NCBI GenBank assembly: GCA_937902695.1
Contig: CALFNI010000057.1
Coordinates: 1-5,675 of the forward strand
Direction of reading: 5' to 3'
Length of the DNA stretch: 5,675 bases
Origin: an uncultured Rhodanobacteraceae bacterium
GTDB taxonomy: Bacteria; Pseudomonadota; Gammaproteobacteria; Xanthomonadales; Rhodanobacteraceae
Shown here: positions 1-5,300 of the stretch, in pieces
Numbering within the stretch: position 1 is the stretch's first letter
Layout: every line of letters starts with the position of its first letter
Notes under the pieces: generated by a model
Told to the model about the DNA's origin: nothing
Database searches by the model: none
Seen by the model: the letters and a program-made list of their open reading frames with translations, nothing else
Position numbers and translations under genes: made by a program

Positions 1-710
1 CTCAGAACGCGCCGGTGCTGTACGGCTGGCACGACGCTCGTCCGCAACACTTCGGCCGTGGCGTGATCCGCATCGGTCTTGCGAGCGACGTCGCCGATCC
101 GCACGCGCTGCGCGCGCCGCCGCGCTCGCGCGACCTTCCCGCGCAGGTTGAACCGTCCGCGTTCCCGACATGGAACCGCGCCGGCATCGCGGCCGCGAAC
201 ACGTGGCTCGGCTGGCGCTGGTGCCGCGCGGGCCAGTCGCCGATGGCGCTCGCCGACGCGCTCTTTCCGCTCAACGACGCGCGCCGCTATTTCGCGGGGT
301 TCGGCAAGGCCGGCATGGTCGAGGCGCAGTGGCTCGTTCCGCACGCGCGCTTCGACGATTTCGCCGGCGCGCTCGCCGAGCGTGTCGCGCGCGACCTGCC
401 GCGCATCGCGCTGATCGCGAGCAAGCTGTTCGCGGGCGACGCCGAGGGATTTTCGTTCGACGGCACCGGCGTCGCGCTCGCGATCCAGCTGCCGTCGCCG
501 CGCGAGAGCGGTCAGCGGGCCTTCCTCGAAGCGCTCGCCGAGATTGCGCTCGGCCATGCGGGTCGCGCGAACCTGATCAAGGATTCGACGCTCGATGCGG
601 CGACCGCGCGCCGCGCGATCGCCGGCTTCGATGCCGCGCGCGAGCGCCTCGCGGCGTTCAATGCGCAAGGCTTGTACACATCCGAGCTCGCGCGGAGACT
701 CGCGCTGTGA
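1..710 (+). CDS. FAD-binding oxidoreductase, DprE1-like (C-terminal part; 5' end outside window)
   Basis: The reading frame is open from the left edge (first full codon at 3) to TGA at 708-710, so about 235 C-terminal residues are visible. The GTG at 15 is internal, not a start. The segment fits the substrate-binding and C-terminal region of decaprenylphosphoryl-ribose 2'-oxidase (DprE1): YGWHDARP then HFGRGVIRIG near the left edge, FPLNDARRYF at about 258-287, EAQWLVP at about 321-341, GRANLIKDSTL at about 561-593, and a C-terminal YTSELARRLAL close to the family's FASDMARRLEL-type end. The Lys of LIKDS (579-581) matches the active-site Lys of mycobacterial DprE1 (K418). In the family, FAD oxidises C2' of a polyprenyl-phosphate ribofuranose to a ketone. 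The next gene encodes the expected partner reductase and overlaps this stop. Full-length homologues run about 430-460 residues, so roughly half is missing. A related sugar or alcohol oxidase of the same fold cannot be excluded, because the FAD-binding domain is not visible. Confidence 0.82.
   Translation, partial: QNAPVLYGWHDARPQHFGRGVIRIGLASDVADPHALRAPPRSRDLPAQVEPSAFPTWNRAGIAAANTWLGWRWCRAGQSPMALADALFPLNDARRYFAGFGKAGMVEAQWLVPHARFDDFAGALAERVARDLPRIALIASKLFAGDAEGFSFDGTGVALAIQLPSPRESGQRAFLEALAEIALGHAGRANLIKDSTLDAATARRAIAGFDAARERLAAFNAQGLYTSELARRLAL
694..697 (+). promoter_or_regulatory. Ribosome binding site (GGAG) for the SDR gene
   Basis: GGAG lies 9 nt upstream of the GTG at 707, inside the 3' end of the preceding oxidoreductase gene. 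It supports GTG 707 as the start and indicates translational coupling across the overlap. Confidence 0.55.
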
Positions 711-1453
711 GCGCGCCCGAAACCACCGCGATCGTCGTCGGCGCCTCGAGCGGCCTCGGTCGCGCGCTCGCGACCGCGCTCGCGCGCGAAGGCTACGCGC
801 AGCTGCTCGTCGCGTCGGATCGCCGCGATCTGGACGCGCTCGGCGCGAGCCTCGATCTCGAGCACGGCACGACCGTCCGCTCGCTCGCGCTCGACCTCGC
901 GCGCGAAGCCGATCCCGGCGCGCGCATCGCGTCGACGCTCGATGGCATGCCGCCCGCATCGGTGCTGCTGCTGCCGATCGGCTACTCGCGCGATGACGAC
1001 GATCTCTCGCTCGACGCCGGCGCGATCGGCCAGCTGCTCGCGGTGAACCTGCACGCGCCGCTCGCGATCGCGCATGCGCTGCTGCCGCGTCTGGTCGCAA
1101 CGCACGGCGTCGTCGTGCTGTTCGGCAGCGTCGCCGCGACGCGCGGGCGGGGACGCAACGTCGTCTACGCCGGCGCGAAGCGCGCGCTCGTTTCGCTTTA
1201 CGAAAGCCTGCGCCAACGCTATCGCAACGCCGAGCTTCGCGTGCAGCTGTACGAGCTCGGATTCATGGCGACGAACCTGACCTACGGCATGAAGCTGCCG
1301 CTGCCGGCGGTCGCGCCCGATGTCGTCGCGCGCACTATCGTGCGGAGATTGCGGAGCGGATCGTCGCGGCGTTACCTGCCGCGGTGGTGGGCGCTCGTCG
1401 CGATGCTCGTGCGGTGCATGCCGTGGTTTGTCTATCGGCGGATGAAAGGCTGA
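707..1453 (+). CDS. Short-chain dehydrogenase/reductase, DprE2-like
   Basis: A 248-residue classical SDR starting at GTG 707. The start overlaps the upstream stop (GTGA, 707-710), and a GGAG sits 9 nt upstream; the frame is open further upstream, but that would run through the oxidoreductase gene. The nucleotide-binding glycine motif is GASSGLG (G12-G18). The catalytic tetrad is N114 (LLAVNLHAP), S141 (LFGSVAAT), Y154 and K158 (YAGAK). The usual NNAG turn is replaced by LLPIGYSRDD (residues 88-97). The C-terminus is hydrophobic and basic (WWALVAMLVRCMPWFVYRRMKG), as in DprE2-type enzymes that act on membrane-bound polyprenyl-phosphate sugars. DprE2 reduces the 2'-keto intermediate made by DprE1, giving the arabinofuranose donor. 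The overlap with a DprE1-like gene is the main reason for this call over a generic SDR. Enzyme class is certain; substrate is inferred from context. Confidence 0.85.
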   Translation: MSAPETTAIVVGASSGLGRALATALAREGYAQLLVASDRRDLDALGASLDLEHGTTVRSLALDLAREADPGARIASTLDGMPPASVLLLPIGYSRDDDDLSLDAGAIGQLLAVNLHAPLAIAHALLPRLVATHGVVVLFGSVAATRGRGRNVVYAGAKRALVSLYESLRQRYRNAELRVQLYELGFMATNLTYGMKLPLPAVAPDVVARTIVRRLRSGSSRRYLPRWWALVAMLVRCMPWFVYRRMKG

Positions 1454-1485
1454 GCGCGCATCTGCGCGAGGCTATCGCACGACTG

Positions 1486-1521
1486 CCCTCACCCTCGCCC
1501 TCTCCCGCAAGCGGGAGAGGG
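1486..1521. repeat. GC-rich extragenic hairpin with CCCTCN tandem repeats
   Basis: Three copies of CCCTCN (1486-1503) run into a perfect inverted repeat: an 11-nt left arm at 1498-1508, an AA centre, and the right arm at 1511-1521. It lies 32 bp after the stop of the SDR gene and faces a convergent gene. No T run follows on the plus strand, so it looks more like a dispersed extragenic palindrome than a canonical intrinsic terminator, although it could block 3' exonucleases or contribute to termination. Sequences with this CTCTCCCGCAAGCGGGAGAG core are, from memory, frequent between genes in many GC-rich proteobacteria. Confidence 0.75.
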
Positions 1522-1566
1522 GATATGGTGCGCTTCGTCGAGGAGTCTTTCTCTCTCTCTGCTTCT

Positions 1567-1583
1567 GCGGCAGGGACTGCCGC
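1567..1583. repeat. Short perfect inverted repeat (7-bp stem, 3-nt loop)
   Basis: GCGGCAG at 1567-1573 is the reverse complement of CTGCCGC at 1577-1583, separated by GGA. It is the middle of three hairpins in the gap between the convergent SDR and FadL-type genes. A CT dinucleotide run (1551-1560) precedes it. Function unknown. Confidence 0.5.
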
Positions 1584-1606
1584 GCTCTGCCCTTCCCCCC
1601 GCCCAA

Positions 1607-1627
1607 CCCTCCCCTTGAACGGGAGGG
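1607..1627. repeat. Second GC-rich extragenic hairpin
   Basis: CCCTCCC at 1607-1613 pairs with GGGAGGG at 1621-1627 around a 7-nt loop (CTTGAAC). It resembles the CCCTCCCCTTGAACGGGAGG-type element found between genes in GC-rich proteobacteria. It lies 69 bp past the stop of the FadL-type gene, so it could act at the 3' end of that minus-strand transcript. No T run is adjacent on the minus strand. Confidence 0.6.
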
Positions 1628-1696
1628 CTAACCCCGGAAACGCGACGAGCGCCCGAAGGCGCCCGCCGCGCTCCCCATAACCGATGGCTCAGACGA

Positions 1697-3028
1697 TCAG
1701 AAGCGCCACTGTCCCGAGACCGCGAGCAGGTTGCCCGAGCTCTCGAAATGGCCGACCAGCGTCGAGAAGGTCGGGCTCACGTGATCGATGGAGCCGTTGT
1801 CGACGAAGAGATGCACGTAGCCCGCTTCGAACTTCAGATCGTCGCTGAACTTGTAGCCGAGCCCGAACGAAAGCCAGGTGCGCGAGCCGTCCGGAATGCG
1901 CGGATCGCGCGTCGAATCCTTCGTCGGCGTCTGGTCGTAGGCGACGCCGGCGCGCAGCGTCCAGTTCGGATCGAGGCGATAGTCGCCGCCGAACGAGGCG
2001 AACCACGAATCCTTCCAGTCGAAGATCGACAGCGATTCCGGCTGCAGCGGGTTGGCGTATTTCACTTCGAGCTTGTCGAAGCTCGACCAGTGCGTGTAGC
2101 CGAGATCGGCACCGAAGCTGATCGTCTGGTCGACCGTGTGCCACCAGCTCAGCGTCGCGAACGCGGGCGTGCTGAAGTCGGCCTTGCCCTTGCTGTCGAC
2201 GAACGCGCCGCCGAGCAGCGGCAAGACGTTCGACGGCACGAGGAATTTGCCGTCGCCTTCGATCGTGCTGTCGATCTGCGAGTGGAAGTTGATGCCGATG
2301 TTGTCGTTCGGCGTCGCCTTCCACAAAAGGCCGAGGCCGAATCCGTAACCCCAGTCGTCGCCCTTGAGGCTGCCGAAGCCGTCGGCTTCCTGCGGCAGCA
2401 GCGCGCCGTTGGTCGGGCCGGCGAGGATCGCGCCGAAATCGATTGCCTGCGAGAGCTCGGCGCTCGTGCGCTGCGCGATGAAGCTCGCGCCGATCGCGAG
2501 CTCGTCGCTCGGCTTCCACGATGCCGCGAACGTCAGCGCCGGCGATTGCAGCTTCGATTTCAGGCCTTCGTAGCGGCCGACCCAGGCGTCCTTGTATTCG
2601 GTCTGGAATCCGAACGGCACCGTCAGCGAGGCGCCGATCGACCATTGCGCGTCGATCGAATGGATCAGGTAGATCGCCGGCACCGGCTGCGTCGTGCCGC
2701 CGTCGCCGCCGTTGCCGCCGGTCAGCGGACGGCCGAGGAAATCCTCGCCGCCGCCGTGAAATTTCGTGGCGAAGTTGATCGCGGTGACATCGCCCTGGAA
2801 GCAGCCGCCCTGCACTTCGCTCATCGCCGCCGGATTGTTCGCGACGACCGAGCAATCGCCCGGCGCTGCGGCCGAACCCGCGAACGAGCGGCCAAGTCCT
2901 TCGGCGCTGTTCTCCTTGAGCTGGAACGCGGAGCCGTGGGCGGCCTGACCGGCCAGTGCCGCGGCGATCGCGAGCGGCACGGCGGCCAGCATCGGCGCGG
3001 ACGGACGGCGACGGAGGAAACGGCTCAT
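1697..3028 (-). CDS. FadL/OmpP1-family outer-membrane transporter (long-chain fatty acid/hydrophobic substrate channel)
   Basis: A 443-residue protein starting at ATG 3028, with AAGGAG 6 nt upstream. The upstream in-frame extension is rejected because the signal peptide starts here: basic MSRFLRRR, a hydrophobic stretch (about 13-28), and cleavage near 30-34 before FQLKEN. The mature N-terminus has the FadL plug signature: FQLKENSAEGLGRSFAGS (35-52), then VVANNPAAM (61-69), equivalent to the FQLNEFSSSGLGRAY/NPA region of E. coli FadL. The rest alternates aromatic/hydrophobic beta strands and Gly/Asp-rich loops and ends in QWRF, the C-terminal Phe used for BAM-mediated barrel insertion. Length is normal for the family (about 420-450). 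It moves hydrophobic compounds across the outer membrane by lateral diffusion. Family members may take fatty acids or aromatic hydrocarbons, so the substrate is not fixed. An odd feature is that the mature protein has only two cysteines, C59 and C76, both in the plug. It stands alone, divergent from a secreted hydrolase. Confidence 0.93.
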   Translation of the reverse strand: MSRFLRRRPSAPMLAAVPLAIAAALAGQAAHGSAFQLKENSAEGLGRSFAGSAAAPGDCSVVANNPAAMSEVQGGCFQGDVTAINFATKFHGGGEDFLGRPLTGGNGGDGGTTQPVPAIYLIHSIDAQWSIGASLTVPFGFQTEYKDAWVGRYEGLKSKLQSPALTFAASWKPSDELAIGASFIAQRTSAELSQAIDFGAILAGPTNGALLPQEADGFGSLKGDDWGYGFGLGLLWKATPNDNIGINFHSQIDSTIEGDGKFLVPSNVLPLLGGAFVDSKGKADFSTPAFATLSWWHTVDQTISFGADLGYTHWSSFDKLEVKYANPLQPESLSIFDWKDSWFASFGGDYRLDPNWTLRAGVAYDQTPTKDSTRDPRIPDGSRTWLSFGLGYKFSDDLKFEAGYVHLFVDNGSIDHVSPTFSTLVGHFESSGNLLAVSGQWRF

Positions 3029-3034
3029 GCGGGA

Positions 3035-3040
3035 CTCCTT
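3035..3040 (-). promoter_or_regulatory. Strong Shine-Dalgarno (AAGGAG) of the FadL-type gene
   Basis: AAGGAG on the minus strand ends 6 nt before ATG 3028. It fixes the start and rules out the much longer in-frame extension to 3514. Confidence 0.85.
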
Positions 3041-3060
3041 GTGGGACAGCGTCCGACCGG

Positions 3061-3100
3061 GATGTTCATTATTGCTTAACGGAATGATCTTAGCTGTTTG
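3061..3100. promoter_or_regulatory. AT-rich core of the divergent intergenic region; probable promoter zone
   Basis: This 40-bp stretch is about 65% A+T (26 of 40) inside a strongly GC-rich window. It lies 33-72 bp upstream of the FadL-type start and more than 115 bp upstream of the hydrolase start. On the minus strand it has -10-like hexamers (TAAGAT at 3087-3092, AATAAT at 3068-3073), but I could not find a convincing -35 at 17 bp from either. The promoter assignment rests on composition and position only. Confidence 0.4.
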
Positions 3101-3120
3101 TTCGTCGCGCCATCCATCCT

Positions 3121-3145
3121 GCGCCGCCGCATTTTGCTGCGGCGC
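3121..3145. repeat. Inverted repeat in the divergent intergenic region
   Basis: GCGCCGC at 3121-3127 is the reverse complement of GCGGCGC at 3139-3145, with an 11-nt T-containing loop. It lies between the AT-rich zone and the hydrolase start. It could form a hairpin in the hydrolase leader or be a protein site; short GC-rich repeats also arise by chance in this composition. Confidence 0.35.
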
Positions 3146-3174
3146 GGCACACGGAACGGGCCTCGAGACGGGAC

Positions 3175-3187
3175 GGCGGTCACCGCC
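3175..3187. repeat. Tight 13-bp palindrome GGCGGT-C-ACCGCC upstream of the hydrolase gene
   Basis: Two 6-bp arms flank one central base, 30 bp before ATG 3218. The spacing is too tight for an RNA hairpin but is compatible with a dimeric regulator's operator. No regulator gene is in the window, and chance is a real alternative in GC-rich DNA. Confidence 0.3.
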
Positions 3188-3217
3188 CGCTAACCCGGCG
3201 GCGGCCAGAATCGGACC

Positions 3218-4099
3218 ATGTCCATGATCCGATCGCTCCTTTTTTCGCTGGTTTTCGGCCCGACGCTCGCCGGCGCCGCGACGACGTTTCCTCTGCCGGC
3301 TTGGATGTGCGGCGTCGGCGACACGCTCTTCCGGGCCGATTTCGACGCCGACGGCGTGATCCCGCACGCGCCGTCGAACGGCACCGGCGGCGCGTATCCC
3401 GGCAACCAGACCCGCACGATCAGCGTGCCGAACATCGGCAACAAGACGTTTTACCTGCGCCTGCCGCCCGACTATTCGCCGAATCGCGCGTGGCCGTTGC
3501 TGCTCGCACTTCATGGCGACGCGGGTCCTGGCCAGGCGACCGCGGCCGCATTGCAGGTGCGCACGGACTGGTCGAACTGGTCCGATCCGCGCGGCTTCAT
3601 CGTGCTCGCGCCGGTCGCGAGCGGCACGCAGGGCGGCTGGCAGCCGGACATCGACGTGCCGGTGATGTCGGCCGCGCTCGACGACACGATGGCGCGTTAC
3701 AACGTCGAGGAAACGCGAATCTACCTATGGGGTTTCTCGGCCGGCGCGCATCTCGCCCACGCGCTCGGCCTCTACAACACCGATTACTTCGCCGCGTACG
3801 GCGTCAGTGCCGGATCGCTGACGCAGTACGCGTGCACGGACGACGGCAATCCGCCGCCGACGTGCAGCTTGCTGCTCTCCGAGGCGCAGCCGAAGATTCC
3901 GGTCGATATCCATCTCGGCAATCAGGATCCGCTCTATACCGACTGGGACGCGGGCCAGGATCCGAACCGCTTCGCGATCGGCGGATGGCTCTTGAACCAG
4001 GACATGTACTACACGCTGTTCAACGGCGGGCACACGTACACGGTGGCGCAGCTCGGCGAGATCTGGGGGCACATCTGCCCGTTTGCGTTGGGACCGTAA
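3218..4099 (+). CDS. Secreted alpha/beta hydrolase, PHB depolymerase/feruloyl esterase-like
   Basis: 293 residues from ATG 3218 to TAA 4097-4099. An ATG at 3224 (Met3) is an alternative start; neither has a strong Shine-Dalgarno, though GGA at 3213-3215 is better spaced for 3224. The N-terminus (MSMIRSLLFSLVFGPTLAGAA) is a Sec signal peptide, with cleavage likely near residues 18-21. An unusual segment follows: a cysteine (C31), then LFRADFDADGVIP (37-49) and a Gly/Asn/Thr linker. The hydrolase domain starts near residue 65. It has the oxyanion-hole strand LLLALHGDAGPG (94-105), the nucleophile elbow GFSAG with S174, a probable acid D237 (HLGNQDPLYTD) and catalytic H272 (NGGHTY). This order and spacing fit the PHB-depolymerase/acetylxylan/feruloyl-esterase group. 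Four cysteines (31, 206, 216, 287) could form two disulfides, as suits an exported protein. Substrate is not determined. It is divergent from the FadL-type gene and convergent with the formate dehydrogenase operon. Confidence 0.85.
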   Translation: MSMIRSLLFSLVFGPTLAGAATTFPLPAWMCGVGDTLFRADFDADGVIPHAPSNGTGGAYPGNQTRTISVPNIGNKTFYLRLPPDYSPNRAWPLLLALHGDAGPGQATAAALQVRTDWSNWSDPRGFIVLAPVASGTQGGWQPDIDVPVMSAALDDTMARYNVEETRIYLWGFSAGAHLAHALGLYNTDYFAAYGVSAGSLTQYACTDDGNPPPTCSLLLSEAQPKIPVDIHLGNQDPLYTDWDAGQDPNRFAIGGWLLNQDMYYTLFNGGHTYTVAQLGEIWGHICPFALGP

Positions 4100-4103
4100 G
4101 AGC

Positions 4104-4203
4104 AAAAGATCGAACCACGAAGAGCACGAAGAGCACGAAGAATGCGAAGACAAGCAAAAGGATCTTTTTTCTCTTCTTCGTGTTCTTCGTGGTTCAATCT
4201 TTT
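4104..4203. repeat. Near-perfect 28-bp inverted repeat between convergent genes, likely bidirectional terminator
   Basis: The arm at 4104-4131 matches the reverse complement of 4176-4203 at 26 of 28 positions. One of the two differences (G4124 against T4183) is a G-U pair in RNA. The 44-nt centre holds an A4G/CT6 mini-stem (4156-4170). It starts 4 bp after the hydrolase stop and ends 12 bp before the fdsD stop codon, filling almost the whole gap. The outer arms read AAAAGAT and ATCTTTT, so either transcript's hairpin ends in a short U-rich tract, as expected of a bidirectional terminator. The ACCACGAAGAGCACGAAG core is, from memory, a dispersed intergenic element in several bacterial phyla. 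Confidence 0.75.
4116..4142. repeat. 9-bp tandem repeat (CACGAAGAR x3)
   Basis: CACGAAGAG (4116-4124), CACGAAGAG (4125-4133) and CACGAAGAA (4134-4142) are consecutive, followed by a degenerate fourth unit TGCGAAGAC. They make up part of the left arm and flank of the inverted repeat. The right arm has only about two units, so copy number differs between arms, which would be consistent with slippage. Confidence 0.8.
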
Positions 4204-4215
4204 CTTGATCTTCTT

Positions 4216-4446
4216 CTAGGCAGCAGCTTTCTGCATGCGCGCGAGCTCGTGCACGCCTTCGCGCCCTAGATCGCTGAGCCCATGTCCGCCCGCGTCGAGG
4301 TGCGCGAGGATCTGCTTGCGCATGCGCGGCTCCCAGTACCTGCGGATGTGGTTCGCGACGCCGGCGACACCGGACGCGTGATCGGGCTCGGACGCGAAGA
4401 AGTTCGCGATGTCGTTGACCATGTCGACGAGGCGTTCGACGTTCAT
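4216..4446 (-). CDS. fdsD: NAD-dependent formate dehydrogenase delta subunit (FdsD)
   Basis: A 76-residue protein from ATG 4446 to TAG 4216-4218. Its ATG overlaps the fdhD stop (ATGA, 4443-4446), and a strong AAGGAG sits 7 nt upstream inside fdhD. The sequence matches the small delta subunit family: N-terminal helix MNVERLVDMVNDIANFF, then PDHASGVAGVANHIRRYWEP (21-40), RMRKQILAHL (41-50), and a short tail GLSDLGREGVHELAR. Family members are typically 65-85 residues and are found only with fds operons. FdsD is a component of the soluble, cytoplasmic, molybdenum-containing NAD-dependent formate dehydrogenase; its exact role is less clear than that of FdsG, FdsB and FdsA, though it has been linked to assembly and stability of the complex. 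It is the last gene of the operon in this window. Confidence 0.92.
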   Translation of the reverse strand: MNVERLVDMVNDIANFFASEPDHASGVAGVANHIRRYWEPRMRKQILAHLDAGGHGLSDLGREGVHELARMQKAAA

Positions 4447-5300
4447 GCGTGAACTCCTTCTGCAATGCGCATGATGCGCCCGGGATTTGCGTAGACGACG
4501 TGGCCTTCGGGCCGCGCAAAACCGATCAGCGTCATGCCGGTTTCCTCGGCGAGGTGGATCGCGAGCGCGGTCGGCGCCGAAATCGCCGCGAGCAGCGCGA
4601 TGCCGACGGTTGCCGACTTCTGCACCATTTCGTAGCTGGCGCGGCTGGTCACGACGAGAAAGCCGTCGTCGGCGCGCTCCTTCGCCGTCGCCATCGCGCC
4701 GATCAGCTTGTCGAGCGCGTTGTGACGGCCGACGTCTTCGCGGAGCAGCGCGACGTTGCCGTCGAGATGCGCCCATGCGGCGGCATGCGTCGCGCCGGTC
4801 GCGACGTTGAGCGGCTGGCGATCGTGCAGCTGCTCGAGCGCCCGATGCAGGATCGTAGCGTCGATCGATGGGCCCGTGCCGACGCGCGGCGGCTGGCGCA
4901 CGGCATCTTCGAGCGCCTGCGCGCCGCACAGGCCGCAGCTCGTGCGGCCGGTCAGATTCCGGTGCCGCGTTTCGAGCGCCGCGGCGCGCGATTCGGGAAT
5001 GCGCAGGCGCATCTCGATGCCTTCGAGCAGCGTCTGCGTCTGGATCGCCGAAAGCTCGTTGGCCGCGCCGATGATCGCCTCGCTCAGCGAAAACCCGAGC
5101 GCGAAATCGTCGAGATCGCGCGGCGTCGCCATCATGACGACGTGCGGGCGGTCGTTGTAGACGAGCGCAACCGGAATCTCCTCGGCGATCGCGTCGGTCA
5201 GCTCCACGACATGGCCGGCACGAACGCGCCGGATCGGACGCCGGACGAAGCCGGCGTGCGACTCGCGCGGGTCAGACGGCGGGCGTCGAGACGGACTCAT
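4443..5300 (-). CDS. fdhD: Formate dehydrogenase accessory sulfurtransferase FdhD (FdsC)
   Basis: A 285-residue protein starting at ATG 5300, overlapping the fdsA end by 29 nt. An in-frame ATG at 5378 would add 26 Arg/Ser-rich residues and a 107-nt overlap. No SD lies at normal distance for 5300 (AGGAG ends 16 nt away), so coupling to fdsA is likely. FdhD takes sulfur from an IscS-type cysteine desulfurase and passes it to bis-MGD before insertion into formate dehydrogenase. FdsC is the name used in fdsGBACD operons. Visible family blocks: EEIPVALVYNDRPHVVMMATPRDLDDFALGFSLSE (starting near 40), the redox CGLCG with C122 and C125, REDVGRHNALDKLIG (about 187-201), a TSRASYEMVQK block (about 218-228), and the C-terminal GHVVYANPGRIMRI. 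All key positions look intact and length is normal (E. coli FdhD 277). Confidence 0.95.
   Translation of the reverse strand: MSPSRRPPSDPRESHAGFVRRPIRRVRAGHVVELTDAIAEEIPVALVYNDRPHVVMMATPRDLDDFALGFSLSEAIIGAANELSAIQTQTLLEGIEMRLRIPESRAAALETRHRNLTGRTSCGLCGAQALEDAVRQPPRVGTGPSIDATILHRALEQLHDRQPLNVATGATHAAAWAHLDGNVALLREDVGRHNALDKLIGAMATAKERADDGFLVVTSRASYEMVQKSATVGIALLAAISAPTALAIHLAEETGMTLIGFARPEGHVVYANPGRIMRIAEGVHA
4454..4459 (-). promoter_or_regulatory. Shine-Dalgarno (AAGGAG) of fdsD inside fdhD
   Basis: AAGGAG on the minus strand lies 7 nt before ATG 4446. It fixes the fdsD start and indicates that fdsD has its own ribosome loading as well as coupling through the ATGA overlap. Confidence 0.8.

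Larger units (their letters stand above)
1454..1696. other. Non-coding gap between convergent genes
   Basis: These 243 bp hold no credible gene. The content is the three hairpin elements listed separately, a CT dinucleotide stretch and low-complexity pyrimidine runs. Frames that stay open here encode Ser/Pro/Arg-rich low-complexity peptides with no ribosome binding site. Confidence 0.7.

Noticed and set aside
170..706. Upstream extension of the SDR frame to 170
   Set aside because: This part overlaps the DprE1-like gene in another frame and encodes Arg-rich nonsense; the SDR nucleotide-binding fold begins right after GTG 707.
1551..1560. CT dinucleotide run as a possible phase-variable tract
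   Set aside because: It lies outside any reading frame and between convergent genes, so slippage would not switch a gene.
1384..1680. 98-codon plus-strand frame across the intergenic hairpins
   Set aside because: Its N-terminal part is a shadow of the SDR gene and the rest is translated repeat DNA (Ser/Pro-rich); no ribosome binding site.
1748..3079. 443-codon open frame on the plus strand opposite the FadL-type gene
   Set aside because: It is antisense to a well-supported gene; its product is Arg/Ala/Glu-rich with no domain, and long open shadows are expected in DNA this GC-rich.
3029..3514. N-terminal extension of the FadL-type frame to 3514
   Set aside because: It would bury the signal peptide and overlap the hydrolase gene. 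AAGGAG in front of ATG 3028 fixes the real start.
4009..4197. Minus-strand frame beginning MNHEEHEEEKK, and the plus-strand extension rich in Thr/Lys/Ser
   Set aside because: Both come from translating the CACGAAGAR repeat and inverted repeat; such peptides recur wherever this intergenic element occurs and are not genes.
4143..4203. Possible CRISPR or other spaced-repeat array
   Set aside because: The repeated units are contiguous 9-mers with no spacers, and there are no cas genes nearby.
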